Counted from the stretch's first letter, positions 25,539 to 34,937 are shown. The stretch is DNA of 64,000 nucleotides from CAYJAD01 sp964371195 (GCA_964371195.1 CAYJLD010000001.1:8942-72941); one strand, 5' to 3'. The notes: generated by a model not told the origin, from the sequence alone. Program-made: numbers and translations.

Positions 25539-26366
25539 CTAAAATAAAGAGTATATATGTTGAGTAAAAGAATTTGTAGCTATATTGGGAGGTAGCTTAT
25601 GCATAAGTTTATGAATTGATGTAAGCTTTGTGATGTTAGTAAACATATTAGCATCATAAGGCTGCAAAAGGCATTGTTGCAATAAGTGTGGATAAGCATT
25701 GGATAATTCGGGCATATTAACAAATATTTCCCAGCATTTTTCATCCTTGAGAATAATATAGCTAGCAAATAGATGGAACATAAAATAATCAAACGCTTTA
25801 TCTTCCTTAGCCCAATACTCTTCAAGAAATATTTTCAGTAGAAAAACTAATCTATTGCCACATTTTGCATGCATAAGCCAATTGGATAGGCAGCGTTTGT
25901 CAATATTTCTTGTTTGTTCAGAAAAAATAATATTCAAATGAGGTTTAGAGGCCAGATTACACCAAGGAGGAAATTTAAAAGTAAAAAAATCTTGTTCTAA
26001 AATGTAACTAGGTACGGTACTTGTCAATAAGACTGTGGAATCTATCCATGTGCCACCATATTTTGCCAATAATGCTACTCGAATATAGTCGCTGAAATGA
26101 GCCTCTGACATAAGTCCTTTTTGAAATTTATCTAGAATATGTTTTGGTATTTCAATATAGTCATGTATTTTTTGCTTATCAAGAACTTTTATTTTGAAAT
26201 TTGTTTGATATGCTTCAATGCTATTTAAACATGTCTGCACTATTTTAGGAGCATGTTCCCTTCCTTGTAACCAGCATTGCCAAATATATTTTGTATTAAA
26301 TTTAGATATAGATGTATCTAATTTTACGTCGAAAATATAATTATATTTAGCTAAGTACTCTATCAT
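25539..26366 (-). CDS. Capsular polysaccharide synthesis-type glycosyltransferase (Caps_synth/GT32-like)
   Basis: 275 residues. The N-terminal KYIWQCWLQGREHAPKIV and the block HFSDYIRVALLAKYGGTWID are characteristic of the Caps_synth and Gly_transf_sug families, where the acidic residues after GG-x-W bind the metal-nucleotide sugar. Here the motif reads GGTWIDSTV, so the usual second Asp of DxD is Thr or shifted, as in many family members. It has no signal peptide. It lies 20 bases after the GT8 gene and 107 bases before the ABC transporter gene. Predicted role: a glycosyl-transfer step; sugar unknown. Confidence 0.8.
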   Translation of the reverse strand: MIEYLAKYNYIFDVKLDTSISKFNTKYIWQCWLQGREHAPKIVQTCLNSIEAYQTNFKIKVLDKQKIHDYIEIPKHILDKFQKGLMSEAHFSDYIRVALLAKYGGTWIDSTVLLTSTVPSYILEQDFFTFKFPPWCNLASKPHLNIIFSEQTRNIDKRCLSNWLMHAKCGNRLVFLLKIFLEEYWAKEDKAFDYFMFHLFASYIILKDEKCWEIFVNMPELSNAYPHLLQQCLLQPYDANMFTNITKLTSIHKLMHKLPPNIATNSFTQHIYSLF

Positions 26367-26386
26367 TAATGACCTCTATTCACACA

Positions 26387-27508
26387 TTACATCTCAATGA
26401 ATGATGTCTTTTGTGCATAATGCCACCAGATATTTGCAAATGGTACCTGTGTAGAAATCCATGGTTTTTCTGGGGAGCAAAAGTGTATTATATGTGCATT
26501 TTGCAAAGCATTGATATAACAATTAAAATCTTCATGCGATACATATTTTTTGAGTTCTTCAAGATTTACATGCGTTTGTAAATTCCATTGTGGATTAATA
26601 AATTTAACCTTACCTTGCATTATACTATTAATAATGCACTGATCTACTGTGCGTGGTCTTATAACTTCTTGTAATTTATCGAGGCATTTGTGGGTAAAAT
26701 TGATATTAACTAATTTTTCTATATCTAATATTAATAAACCAGAATTAAAATAATTTTGTACATTATCTAGTTTAAGAGTATTTTTAGCATAGTTATTTAA
26801 TACTGTGTCATATTCAACTTTGCATTTAAATTTATATTCTAGCACTGCTCCCATGGGCATGTTACTTAAATCCATTTGGAATAATTTATCTATGTCAGAT
26901 ATAAAAATCATATCGCAGTCAAGATATAAAACACGTTGATAATTTTCAAAAATTTTAGGAATAAAAAATCTATAATATGCTTCCTTGCTAAAGTGAGCAT
27001 GTATTTTAAAAATACATGTATCAAGTTCATTTAAATAAGGTGTTATATTTATGAAGCGTATATGAAAGTTTTCACTTTGTAATGACAGTATATTTTGTTG
27101 ATGTTTCATGCTCAAATCAGTGTGTAAAACACAAATATCATACGTAGTATCATACACACAGTGTTCACGCATGCTGTATAAAGCCACGCCTAAGTATGGT
27201 GCATATGCATCATTAGTAGCAAAGGCATAGCAAAATGGATACTTGGCATAGTATGGAGCTGGCTTGAAAGGTAAAATGTGTGTAAAGTTTGGCATTTGCT
27301 CATATGCATCTGCCGGCAGATGTTGTTCTAAAGTTTGCAAAATTTTGATAGCATTGATTTTTTGCCTGCCCCATTGCTCATAATGGGCTAAAGCCGTATT
27401 TATTTGGGCATATATTAGTGGGTCAATATGGTTTTTTTGTAGCATATGGCCTAAGCTTTCAGCATAGGCTAGCAAGTTGATATAGTGTAAGTTCATTTTG
27501 TCTTGCAT
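26387..27508 (-). CDS. Family 8 glycosyltransferase
   Basis: 373 residues. A roughly 90-residue N-terminal extension precedes a GT8 domain: FATNDAYAPYLGVALYSMRE, then HAHFSKEAYYRFFIPKIF, the metal-binding DxD in VLYLDCDMIF, FNSGLLILDIEKL, TVDQCIINSI and the C-terminal HFCSPEKPW. Members include LPS galactosyl- and glucosyltransferases, which are retaining and use UDP-sugars. It is the first gene of the long minus-strand glycan operon, so the promoter should lie in the 750 bases to its right. Donor and acceptor cannot be assigned. An in-frame ATG a few codons downstream (MNLHYINLL) is a possible alternative start. Confidence 0.85.
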   Translation of the reverse strand: MQDKMNLHYINLLAYAESLGHMLQKNHIDPLIYAQINTALAHYEQWGRQKINAIKILQTLEQHLPADAYEQMPNFTHILPFKPAPYYAKYPFCYAFATNDAYAPYLGVALYSMREHCVYDTTYDICVLHTDLSMKHQQNILSLQSENFHIRFINITPYLNELDTCIFKIHAHFSKEAYYRFFIPKIFENYQRVLYLDCDMIFISDIDKLFQMDLSNMPMGAVLEYKFKCKVEYDTVLNNYAKNTLKLDNVQNYFNSGLLILDIEKLVNINFTHKCLDKLQEVIRPRTVDQCIINSIMQGKVKFINPQWNLQTHVNLEELKKYVSHEDFNCYINALQNAHIIHFCSPEKPWISTQVPFANIWWHYAQKTSFIEM

Positions 27509-28188
27509 AAATTTAGTCCATTAGCCACATACTTAATATAAAACGCATGAAAAAGTGTAAAAGTGGTGGCAAAGTCAACACGCCCCGAAAATCAAGAGTA
27601 GGGGGGCTTTGTGTTACTCTCTACTCTCATGCAGCTTTAAAACTCTCTAAAAGTAACGCATTTGACCAGATGAATGGTCTTGCTCGTTAAGTTCCACCCA
27701 AAAAGTACCACGAAGTGGTATAGCAGTACAGATACTGAGAGTAATGCAATTGATTTTTGGACCTTATTGCCAAGACAGTTTTTTGCTTAAATAAGGCTTA
27801 TTAGTAGTAAGATGTGAAAATCAAACATTAAAAATATTGCTTACCCAAAAAATACTATAGCTGGTGATAGTTGTTTTTTCAATAAGTATATGCCCTTGTC
27901 CTTGGAATTTTTATGGGTAATAAATTAATACTTTATCGTAGATAAGTTGTTTGCTGTGCAGGAATATTTTTTTATACTTGCAGATATATAAATCATGTGC
28001 TGTGCATATTGCATACATAGTATTAGATGCGTAGCTATGCTTTGAAAATCTTGAAGTAAAAAATATATACTTTCCATTGTTAATCGTGACTAAGTGCTTT
28101 GAATTTGTATTGCAATTTGTCAAAGATTCAATGCCAGAAACTTAGTCTAACAAAACTTGACAAAAAATATACAAAACTATACTTGACC
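27509..28188. other. Divergent intergenic region with small stem-loops
   Basis: This separates the glycan operon (minus) from the first chemoreceptor (plus). No convincing gene is present; a 70-codon minus-strand frame at 27911-28123 looks random. From 27580 to 27760 the sequence is less AT-rich and has two clean hairpins, GACCA-N6-TGGTC (27664-27679) and TACCAC-GAA-GTGGTA (27706-27720). These might mark a small RNA or a decayed element. I could not pick the glycan operon promoter with confidence. Confidence 0.3.
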
Positions 28189-28215
28189 TAAGGTTTTTAG
28201 GATATAGCACGATAA
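28189..28215 (+). promoter_or_regulatory. Sigma-28 (FliA) type promoter
   Basis: TAAGGTTT at 28189-28196, then 11 bases, then CACGATAA at 28208-28215, closely matches the FliA consensus TAAAGTTT-N11-GCCGATAA (7 of 8 and 6 of 8). It lies 45 bases before a chemoreceptor gene, a class normally driven by FliA, which supports the call and implies the organism is flagellated. Confidence 0.65.
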
Positions 28216-28260
28216 GTTACACTAAGTATAACTAAATTTTTTAATAGCTAGGAGCGTCAA

Positions 28261-30639
28261 ATGAAAGTTGCAAGTAAAATCCTTTTACCCATGTGCAGTA
28301 TTATTCTTTTGGGAATGATATTCATTGCTTATATTACATATAGCATGAGTTCAGATAATATGAACACAGCCCAACAAGACTTGAATGTGATGGCTGTAAA
28401 TAACACAATCTCTGAGTTAAGTGGTATTCATGAGTTTAATGTGCTCAATGCTATTTCACTTTCTCAAACTGGTCTTTTGCAACCCTATCTTGCTGGTACA
28501 CCTGAAGAAGTAGAAGCTAATACCCAAGGGGCTATTGATCGTATTGTAAATATGCGTAAAACATATAGTTATGCTATGTTGGGTATTGTGGATACAAAAG
28601 GTATTACTCTTAGGCATACTGAAGAAAATATGATTGGTACGGATTTTTCAAAAGATTATATGTTTACCAATGCCATGCAGGGGCATGTAACTGCTGGAGC
28701 TCCTTTTTTATTTCAGGGCCGTGTAGTATATGCTGTTTCTTCTCCAGTGTTTAAGACTGGTACTAAGGAAATAATTGGTGTAGTTTTTAATGTAACCTAT
28801 CTTGATGATACATTTAGTAAACGTATACCTCTTGGTCAAAAGGGTTCGTTTATGGTGGCAGACAGAAATGGTTCTGTGTTTTTAAGTAGTAATGCTGGCG
28901 ATGTGCTTAAATTGCAACTTAACGATACCCCATGGGGTAAGAGTATTATGCAGACAAAATCTGGTAATCTTAACTTTGATATTAACAATGAAAGTAAGTT
29001 TGCATATTATGATGAGCAAAAAGATACAGGCTGGGTGGCTATAGCGGCCTTAGATGTAAATGAGTCAAATCAATCAAGCTTAGTTCTTGGGCAACGAATC
29101 TTTGGTATTGCAGCTATTGTAACGCTTATTATTGTGCTTGTTACAGGTGTTTGTGTGTTTAACTTACGTAAATCATTATTAAACTCTGTAAAGTTTGCTC
29201 AAGATATAGCCAATGGCAAACTAGATACTAAGATTGCCAAGGTAAGTAAGGATGAAATTGGCATGTTAGCTGAATCATTACAGAATATTTCAACAGTTTT
29301 GCGTAGCATTATTGATGAATATAACCGCCTTGAGTTTGACATAAAGCATGGTGATTTGCTTGCTGTTTCTGATGTACGGAACTTTAAGGGTGATTTTGCT
29401 AATTTAGTTAGCGGAACTAATGCTATTATTGCTAGTTATGTATCTGTTATTGATAAAATTCCATCTCCCGTTGTAGTGCTTGATAGCAAACTACGGGCTA
29501 AATATGTAAACAAAGCTGGTGTTGAACTTGCTGGTGCTAGCTATCTTGATAAGCCTTGTAGGGAATTGTTTGCTCGTGAGGATGATGGAGGCCCAGGTGA
29601 TGGTTTGCAAAAAGCCTTTAGCTCTAAGACTCCACAGGGTGGAGAAACAAAAGCTCATCCGCAAAACAAAACTCTTGATATTGTATATAATGCTATACCG
29701 TTGATTGATGAAAATAGCGGAGAGGTAAATGCAATATTACAGCTTATAACTGATGTAACAGTATTTAAAGCCACTCAGCAAACAATTTTACATGTTGCTG
29801 AACAGGCAACCCAAATATCTTCGCAAGTGGCAAGTGCATCTCATGAGTTAAGCACGCAATTGAAGTACTCTGAAGAAATAGCTGCGGTGCAAGCTGAGCG
29901 TGCATCTACAGCCAATGATATCATGCAAACTATGAATGATGATGTAAGTACAATGGCTAGTATGGCACAAGAAGCATCTGAAGCCTCAGAAAATGCAAGA
30001 AATGAAGCTGTAACAGGCTCTACAGTTGTAAGTAAGACTGTAGAAAGCATTAGGGCAGTGGAGATGCAATCTGAAAAGCTAAAAGATGGCATGGAAAAGT
30101 TGAATGCAAATGCTAATGCCATTAATGAAGTTATTATCACCATTGGTGATATTGCAGACCAAACTAACTTGCTTGCATTAAATGCTGCCATTGAGGCTGC
30201 AAGGGCTGGGGAGTCTGGACGTGGATTTGCTGTTGTTGCTGATGAAGTAAGAAAACTAGCAGAAAAAACAATGTCTTCTACTACGCAAGTGCAAGAGGCT
30301 ATTACGGCTATTCAAGATAGTGTTAGCGTGAGTGTTGAACAAGTAAATCAATCTGCCACTGAAGTTCAAAAAACTAGCCAATTGGTAAGTGAAACTGGTG
30401 CAGTGTTTAAGAGTATTATGGAGATGGTGGAACAAACAACTGCTAAGGCTCAAAATATTGCGACTTCTAGCGTGCAACAGGCTGAGCACAGTCAAAATGT
30501 TAATTCACAACTTACGGAAGTTAATCAGTTGGCAGCGCAAACAGCTACTAGCATGCAAGAGTCATTGAATTCTATTGCAGATTTAACTACACAAAGTCAG
30601 GCTTTGAGTGAATTAATCACCACCATGCAGAAATCATAA
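28261..30639 (+). CDS. Methyl-accepting chemotaxis protein with Cache and PAS domains
   Basis: 792 residues. Helix 1 is at residues 7-28, then a periplasmic double-Cache region (about 35-270, with YAMLGIVDTKGITLRH and GAPFLFQGRVVYAVSSPV). Helix 2 is at about 277-300, followed by HAMP (LRKSLLNSVKFAQDIANGKL), a cytoplasmic PAS domain (about 400-505, VVVLDSKLRAKYVNKAGVEL) and the signalling domain (520-790), with its tip DQTNLLALNAAIEAARAGES. It senses a small ligand and controls CheA. The ATG has TAGGAG ten bases upstream and a FliA-type promoter lies just before it. It converges on a second receptor gene. The ligand is unknown; Cache domains of this type often bind amino acids or organic acids. 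Confidence 0.92.
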   Translation: MKVASKILLPMCSIILLGMIFIAYITYSMSSDNMNTAQQDLNVMAVNNTISELSGIHEFNVLNAISLSQTGLLQPYLAGTPEEVEANTQGAIDRIVNMRKTYSYAMLGIVDTKGITLRHTEENMIGTDFSKDYMFTNAMQGHVTAGAPFLFQGRVVYAVSSPVFKTGTKEIIGVVFNVTYLDDTFSKRIPLGQKGSFMVADRNGSVFLSSNAGDVLKLQLNDTPWGKSIMQTKSGNLNFDINNESKFAYYDEQKDTGWVAIAALDVNESNQSSLVLGQRIFGIAAIVTLIIVLVTGVCVFNLRKSLLNSVKFAQDIANGKLDTKIAKVSKDEIGMLAESLQNISTVLRSIIDEYNRLEFDIKHGDLLAVSDVRNFKGDFANLVSGTNAIIASYVSVIDKIPSPVVVLDSKLRAKYVNKAGVELAGASYLDKPCRELFAREDDGGPGDGLQKAFSSKTPQGGETKAHPQNKTLDIVYNAIPLIDENSGEVNAILQLITDVTVFKATQQTILHVAEQATQISSQVASASHELSTQLKYSEEIAAVQAERASTANDIMQTMNDDVSTMASMAQEASEASENARNEAVTGSTVVSKTVESIRAVEMQSEKLKDGMEKLNANANAINEVIITIGDIADQTNLLALNAAIEAARAGESGRGFAVVADEVRKLAEKTMSSTTQVQEAITAIQDSVSVSVEQVNQSATEVQKTSQLVSETGAVFKSIMEMVEQTTAKAQNIATSSVQQAEHSQNVNSQLTEVNQLAAQTATSMQESLNSIADLTTQSQALSELITTMQKS

Positions 30640-30668
30640 ACTTGATACATATAGATCTAAAGATAATG

Positions 30669-30819
30669 GTCGCCCAGGGTTTTACTCTTGGGCGACTAAA
30701 TAGTCGGTCGTACATTCAAGTTGAATCCGCCGGTACTGAAAAACGCGTTTCACGCATTTTTCTAAAAAGGCACGCTCGCTGCAAATATCGCTTTGCGAAC
30801 GCCAGAAGCTAGTTCTGGC
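30669..30819. terminator. Hairpin cluster between convergent chemoreceptor genes
   Basis: Three stems fill the 205-base gap: GTCGCCCA / TGGGCGAC (30669-30696), GCAAA / TTTGC (30781-30796) and GCCAGAA-GCTAG-TTCTGGC (30801-30819). The last is followed by TTATTTT on the plus strand. They are well placed to end transcription from both sides. T-runs are short, so intrinsic termination is probable rather than certain. Confidence 0.55.
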
Positions 30820-30844
30820 TTATTTTACGCAGCGCAGTTAATAA

Positions 30845-33118
30845 TTATTTTTTTAACTCCTCAATAAGCTCAGATAGTTTATGTGATTGATCACTAAGCA
30901 AGCTTACGGCATTGCTGGCTTCTTGCATAGCGTTTGTGTTTTCGTTGACAACGTTTGCCACTTCAGAAATAGAGCTAGCTATTTCATCGGATGTGGCAGA
31001 CTGTTCCTCACTGGCTGTAGCAATAGCCCGAATACCATCGGCACTTTCTTCAGCCATGTGCAAAATGCCATTTAAGGCGTCACCACTATTTATGGCCAGT
31101 TCGGTGGCCTCTTCAATACTTTTAACTGTGGCATCAATTTGGCGTACATTGGTCTCAGTACTTTGCTGTATGGCAGTAATAGCATTGGATACATCCGCTG
31201 TGGAAGTCATTGTTTTTTCGGCAAGTTTACGTACTTCGTCAGCTACAACAGCAAAACCTCGTCCTGCTTCACCTGCTCTTGCAGCTTCAATGGCTGCATT
31301 TAGTGCAAGCAAATTAGTTTGATCTGCTATATCAGAAATGACACTCATAACGGCATTGATAGATTGTGCATGATTTGCAAGTTCACTCATGCCACTACGT
31401 ATTTCAATGGATTCCTCACGCAAGCGTAACATGGTTGTTTCGCATTGCTTAATGACTTTCGCACTTTCTGTGGATTTTTGTTTGGTTGCCTCAGCAAGCT
31501 CTGCACTGTTGTTTGAATTTTTTGCGACTTCTAATACAGTGCTATTCATTTCATCCATAGCTGTGGCTGTTTCAGTCATGCGCATTGAAACTACCTCAGA
31601 TCCTTGTTTAGATATAGTTATTTGTGAAGTGAGCTCATCAGAAGCAGTAGCAATATTTTCAACAATGCTTTCTAGTTGATTAGCAGCGTCATGACGTCCA
31701 TCTGTTAGGGCCTTTTCAGCATTGTTTAATAGTTGCACTTCTTGATTGCGATCAAAAACCATATCAACATAACCTACATGTTGACCTTCATTATCATAGA
31801 GTCGTGCTGCCATAGCTCTAAAATACCCAAGGCCAGGTTGTTCAAAATTGACACTGTTAATGCCTTTCTCGCATGACTCAATGGCGCAGTTTTCGGTACG
31901 ACAGATGGTTGCACCCCAGTTATAGCATGGTAAACCTATGAGCTCTTCTGGTTTTTTACCAAGCATATTGCAAACACCGCTATTGACAAAGATGAAGTTT
32001 CTATCTTTATCCATGGCTGCAAGAGGCGATGGTATGCAATTTAATATGGACTCATACCAAAAGCTTTGTCGTTTTAGCTTTTGTACCATATCTTCTAGAC
32101 CATGTGCTAAAAGTCCATATTCATCATTGCTATTAATATTGATATTAGCTTCTTCTCCCTTAGCTACAGCAGCTGCATAGGTGGCAATTTTTCTAATGGG
32201 AGAGCTAAGTTTTATACCAATAAAAATGGCAATGGCAAGCATGATAACAAGCACAGCTGTAGCTATACCTAAGGTACTAATTTGAGCCATTTTCTCGGTT
32301 TTTAATACATCGCTAATGGGGAGGCCAATAAACCACATGCCAACTATTTTGCCACTAAGGTTTTTTGCAGGCCAGTAGGCAGATAGGTATTCCACTCCTT
32401 GAATAGTATTGTTACCAAAAAATACCTTACCTTCACTTAGCACTTGCTTTTTAATTACTTGGTTGTCTAAGGTCGTGCCAATAATACGAGCACCTTGAGC
32501 ATTTTTAAGTGTGGTCATGGTACGAGTATCATTGGTAAAGAAAGTAACTTCAGCATGTAAAAAGTTGCTAAGCCAGTCAAAAAAATTTGTATTTGTTATG
32601 GCGTTACCAACAGATATAGTACCCACCATGTTGCCATTATAATATACAGGAGTTGACGCTCGAAATGAAGGAGCTGCAACACCCAGTACAAGACTTGTGT
32701 TAGCATTACCTTTAAGGGCAGCAATGATGCTATCTTGGTTGGCGATGCTATCCCCAGTTTTGCTTGAATGGGCTCGTTTTAGAATATTTCCTTTTTCATC
32801 AGTGATAGTTACAATACTTGTGCCTGTGGCTTTCATGATGTCAGTGGCTAGCTTACTAATAGCAATCACATCTTTATTGGCAATGGCTACATCTAATCCA
32901 TTATATTTGGTGCTCAAAGCACTCTTATCAAAAAGTTCTCTTTTCACTGCATCGGTGATGGTGGTAAAGTGTTTTTGTGCTTCAACAACTTTTCCATTCA
33001 AGACCTCAGTGAGTGGCTTGGAGTAATAATATGTAGAAACAAAATAAATTGCTCCTGAACTTACAAGCAAAAGCAAAACAATGGTAAAGACAAATTTCTG
33101 AGTTACTGATAAATTCAT
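30845..33118 (-). CDS. Methyl-accepting chemotaxis protein with Cache and cysteine-rich PAS domains
   Basis: 757 residues from MNLSVTQKFVFTIVLLLL; GGGGGA five bases upstream supports the ATG at 33118 over 33142. Order: helix 1, a periplasmic Cache_3/Cache_2-like region (about 30-270, TDEKGNILKRAHSSKTGDSI), helix 2 (about 285-310), HAMP, PAS (about 365-480), and the signalling domain with tip ADQTNLLALNAAIEAARAGE. The PAS domain carries a cysteine group, LPCYNWGATICRTENCAIESC, which could bind heme, iron-sulfur or zinc, or sense redox by disulfide formation; that is inference. It is convergent with the first receptor. Ligand unknown. Confidence 0.92.
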   Translation of the reverse strand: MNLSVTQKFVFTIVLLLLVSSGAIYFVSTYYYSKPLTEVLNGKVVEAQKHFTTITDAVKRELFDKSALSTKYNGLDVAIANKDVIAISKLATDIMKATGTSIVTITDEKGNILKRAHSSKTGDSIANQDSIIAALKGNANTSLVLGVAAPSFRASTPVYYNGNMVGTISVGNAITNTNFFDWLSNFLHAEVTFFTNDTRTMTTLKNAQGARIIGTTLDNQVIKKQVLSEGKVFFGNNTIQGVEYLSAYWPAKNLSGKIVGMWFIGLPISDVLKTEKMAQISTLGIATAVLVIMLAIAIFIGIKLSSPIRKIATYAAAVAKGEEANININSNDEYGLLAHGLEDMVQKLKRQSFWYESILNCIPSPLAAMDKDRNFIFVNSGVCNMLGKKPEELIGLPCYNWGATICRTENCAIESCEKGINSVNFEQPGLGYFRAMAARLYDNEGQHVGYVDMVFDRNQEVQLLNNAEKALTDGRHDAANQLESIVENIATASDELTSQITISKQGSEVVSMRMTETATAMDEMNSTVLEVAKNSNNSAELAEATKQKSTESAKVIKQCETTMLRLREESIEIRSGMSELANHAQSINAVMSVISDIADQTNLLALNAAIEAARAGEAGRGFAVVADEVRKLAEKTMTSTADVSNAITAIQQSTETNVRQIDATVKSIEEATELAINSGDALNGILHMAEESADGIRAIATASEEQSATSDEIASSISEVANVVNENTNAMQEASNAVSLLSDQSHKLSELIEELKK

Positions 33119-33445
33119 GATTCCCCCATAATTTTCATGCATTTAAGATTAGTCATAGCCATTGTGTAGAGTAAGAGAAGTACAGCGCGAATGCGAGAAC
33201 ACAATATTTGGCGAAAGTAGATTTCCGTCACAGTTGTTTAGGTCACTTGGAGAGGGGTGACCCTTATTAAATTAGCCTAAAAAGTTATACGAGGATATTT
33301 TTTTTGTCAATGGATAGATCTAAATTAAATATTTGGCCTTGAATGATTTACATAATAATTATTTTCCCTATATAAATAATGACTTAGTATGATAACTGTT
33401 TTGCTCATTTTGAATAAATACAGATTGTTATTGTCTTTGCGTGGA
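33119..33445. other. Intergenic region upstream of the regulated transporter
   Basis: AT-rich, between the divergently read chemoreceptor and transporter genes. I see no gene, and no FliA-type promoter for the minus-strand receptor could be picked. The regulatory elements of the transporter begin at 33446. Confidence 0.4.
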
Positions 33446-33471
33446 TTTATGTTCCCTTTATGGAACATAAA
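33446..33471. promoter_or_regulatory. Palindromic activator site upstream of the YeiH-like transporter
   Basis: TTTATGTTCC - CTTTAT - GGAACATAAA: perfect 10-base arms around a 6-base centre. The core ATGTTCC-N6-GGAACAT recurs at 35047-35066, and half-sites occur at 35088 and 35114. It ends 88 bases before the sigma-54 -24 element, the usual distance for an enhancer bound by an NtrC-class activator. The probable binder is the regulator encoded at 35611-36981 (inference). Confidence 0.75.
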
Positions 33472-33557
33472 TGTTTAACCTAATAAGTAGTGAATAAAGT
33501 TGTAAATATAATACTCTGTATTTATAGAATTTTTAAAATTTATGCTCTGCGCACTGA

Positions 33558-33573
33558 TGGTATACTTCTTGCT
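33558..33573 (+). promoter_or_regulatory. Sigma-54 promoter of the YeiH-like transporter
   Basis: TGGTATACTTCTTGCT has GG at 33559-33560 and GC at 33571-33572, exactly 10 bases apart, as required for the -24/-12 elements (consensus TGGCAC-N5-TTGCT). Transcription should start near 33584, leaving a leader of about 45 bases before the ATG at 33630. Confidence 0.72.
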
Positions 33574-33629
33574 TTATGCGTCGTTATGTTTCATGATGCC
33601 CACGAACGTAACCTTTTAAGGAGAACCTA

Positions 33630-34718
33630 ATGTCAGAAGTTTCGGTTTCAGTCCCACAGAAAAATAGTCCCAGTTTTAATATGCTGGTACTACAAAGCTT
33701 GCCTGGTCTTTTACTTGTAATTGCAGTGGCAGTAGCCTCATTTTATTTAGCCCCCCTTTTAGCTAAGATTCCTTTTTTTAGAGATTATTTAAGTCTAAAA
33801 GATTTCTTGTTGGCCATAATTATCGGTATGATTATTCGTAATACTATTGGTATAGCACCAATTTTTCAACAAGGCTTGTCTTATTCAACTATTATGACAA
33901 AAACAGGTATTGTGCTCATGGGGGCTAGCTACTCATTGGCTGGCTTGCTTGCTGTTGGTTTTAATGCTGTATTGTTTATCTGTGTATTTTTATTTGTTTC
34001 CGCACTGATAATGATGTGGTTGTGTCTAAGGCTCAAAATGTCTGCACCGTTATCTGCATGTCTTGCTGCTGGTATGTCGGTTTGTGGGGTTTCAGCAACT
34101 ATTGCTATGGCTCCAGCTGTGCGTGCAAAAAATGAGGACATGGCTTACTCCATAGCTATTGTGCTTATGTTTGGCCTTATTGCATTAGTTGTATTTCCTA
34201 TTGTGGGACGTATTTTTGAACTTTCTGATACACAATTTGGTGCATTTGTAGGGGTTGGTATTATTAATTCTGCACAGGTTCTTGGTGCAGGGTTTGCTTA
34301 TAGCAATGAGGCTGGTACAGTTGCAGGTATCTATAATATAGGGCGTGTATTATTCCTACCCTTTGTGATTTTGATGCTAGCAATTATGGTTACTACGCAT
34401 GAAATGAAAATGGATCAAAATGCCGAAGCAGTAAAAATCAATAAATTACGTTTGATTTATGAAAAATTTCCATTATTTGTGCTTGGTTTCCTAGCCGTTG
34501 TTTGCATGAATACATTTGGATTATTATCTGATGCAGAAATTAAAGTAGCCAAGAATTTTATGGCTTGGGCCTTTTTGCTTGGCTTTGCAAGCATAGGTAT
34601 GACAACTAACTTAGGTGATCTCAAGGCCGCAGGAGTTCAGGGTATTATACTTGGATTTGGGGTTGCAACTATAAAGGCTGTGATAGTGTTGTTTGCAGTA
34701 ATGGCTTTTATTGAATAG
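33630..34718 (+). CDS. YeiH-family membrane transporter (putative sulfate/anion exporter family)
   Basis: 362 residues with about ten predicted transmembrane helices and hallmarks of the YeiH/UPF0324 family: LLAIIIGMIIRN near residue 60, GIVLMGASYSL, AAGMSVCGVSATIAMAPAV (the conserved CG-S/A motif near 150), GVGIINSAQVLGAGFAYS, and AWAFLLGFASIGMTTNL near the C-terminus. The family is annotated as sulfate or sulfonate-related exporters, but substrates are poorly established. An AAGGAG ribosome site precedes the ATG at 33630. It has its own sigma-54 promoter and palindromic upstream site, shared with the small-protein operon 0.5 kb downstream, and its own terminator. It is therefore probably controlled by the adjacent PhnD-like/kinase/NtrC-type system. 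Confidence 0.88.
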   Translation: MSEVSVSVPQKNSPSFNMLVLQSLPGLLLVIAVAVASFYLAPLLAKIPFFRDYLSLKDFLLAIIIGMIIRNTIGIAPIFQQGLSYSTIMTKTGIVLMGASYSLAGLLAVGFNAVLFICVFLFVSALIMMWLCLRLKMSAPLSACLAAGMSVCGVSATIAMAPAVRAKNEDMAYSIAIVLMFGLIALVVFPIVGRIFELSDTQFGAFVGVGIINSAQVLGAGFAYSNEAGTVAGIYNIGRVLFLPFVILMLAIMVTTHEMKMDQNAEAVKINKLRLIYEKFPLFVLGFLAVVCMNTFGLLSDAEIKVAKNFMAWAFLLGFASIGMTTNLGDLKAAGVQGIILGFGVATIKAVIVLFAVMAFIE

Positions 34719-34739
34719 TATAAATAACATTTCGTGAAA

Positions 34740-34771
34740 AAACCCTTCGAAGTTTTCGGAGGGTTTTTTTG
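34740..34771 (+). terminator. Rho-independent terminator after the YeiH-like gene
   Basis: AACCCTTCGAA - GTT - TTCGGAGGGTT followed by a run of seven T. The stem is nearly perfect, with one G-T pair, 22 bases after the stop codon. Confidence 0.85.
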
Positions 34772-34776
34772 TGTAA

Positions 34777-34935
34777 TTACGAATGTAAACGTTGTTTTAA
34801 TGTTTTTACCCATTCGTTATGATCAGCCTTTTCTAGTGTTGATAAATGTTTGTATGGTAAAAAACAACAAGCGTGATGCACTTGTACTGTTCTTGCCCTA
34901 GTATAGTGCACAGTAGTATTTAGGCCCGTGAGCAT
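34777..34935 (-). CDS. Possible small ORF or gene remnant (52 codons)
   Basis: An open minus-strand frame from ATG at 34935 to TAA at 34777-34779 encodes a plausible, non-repetitive 52-residue peptide containing HHACCFLPYKHLSTLEKAD and ending WVKTLKQRLHS. There is no ribosome site, and a strong hairpin (34938-34964) sits directly upstream, so it is more likely the tail of a lost gene than an expressed one. No family was recognised. Confidence 0.25.
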   Translation of the reverse strand: MLTGLNTTVHYTRARTVQVHHACCFLPYKHLSTLEKADHNEWVKTLKQRLHS

Positions 34936-34937
34936 TT

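Noticed and set aside
2534..27508. Complete O-antigen locus with Wzx/Wzy or oligosaccharyltransferase
   Set aside because: No such genes, and no phosphoglycosyl transferase, are present; only a PglK-like ABC transporter, so the final assembly route cannot be stated.
27911..28123. 70-codon minus-strand ORF before the first chemoreceptor
   Set aside because: Random-looking peptide and no ribosome site; it lies in the promoter region of the receptor gene.
28141..28181. Sigma-70 promoter TTGACA...TATACT upstream of the chemoreceptor
   Set aside because: The spacer is only about 15 bases; the FliA-type match just downstream is better and fits the gene class.
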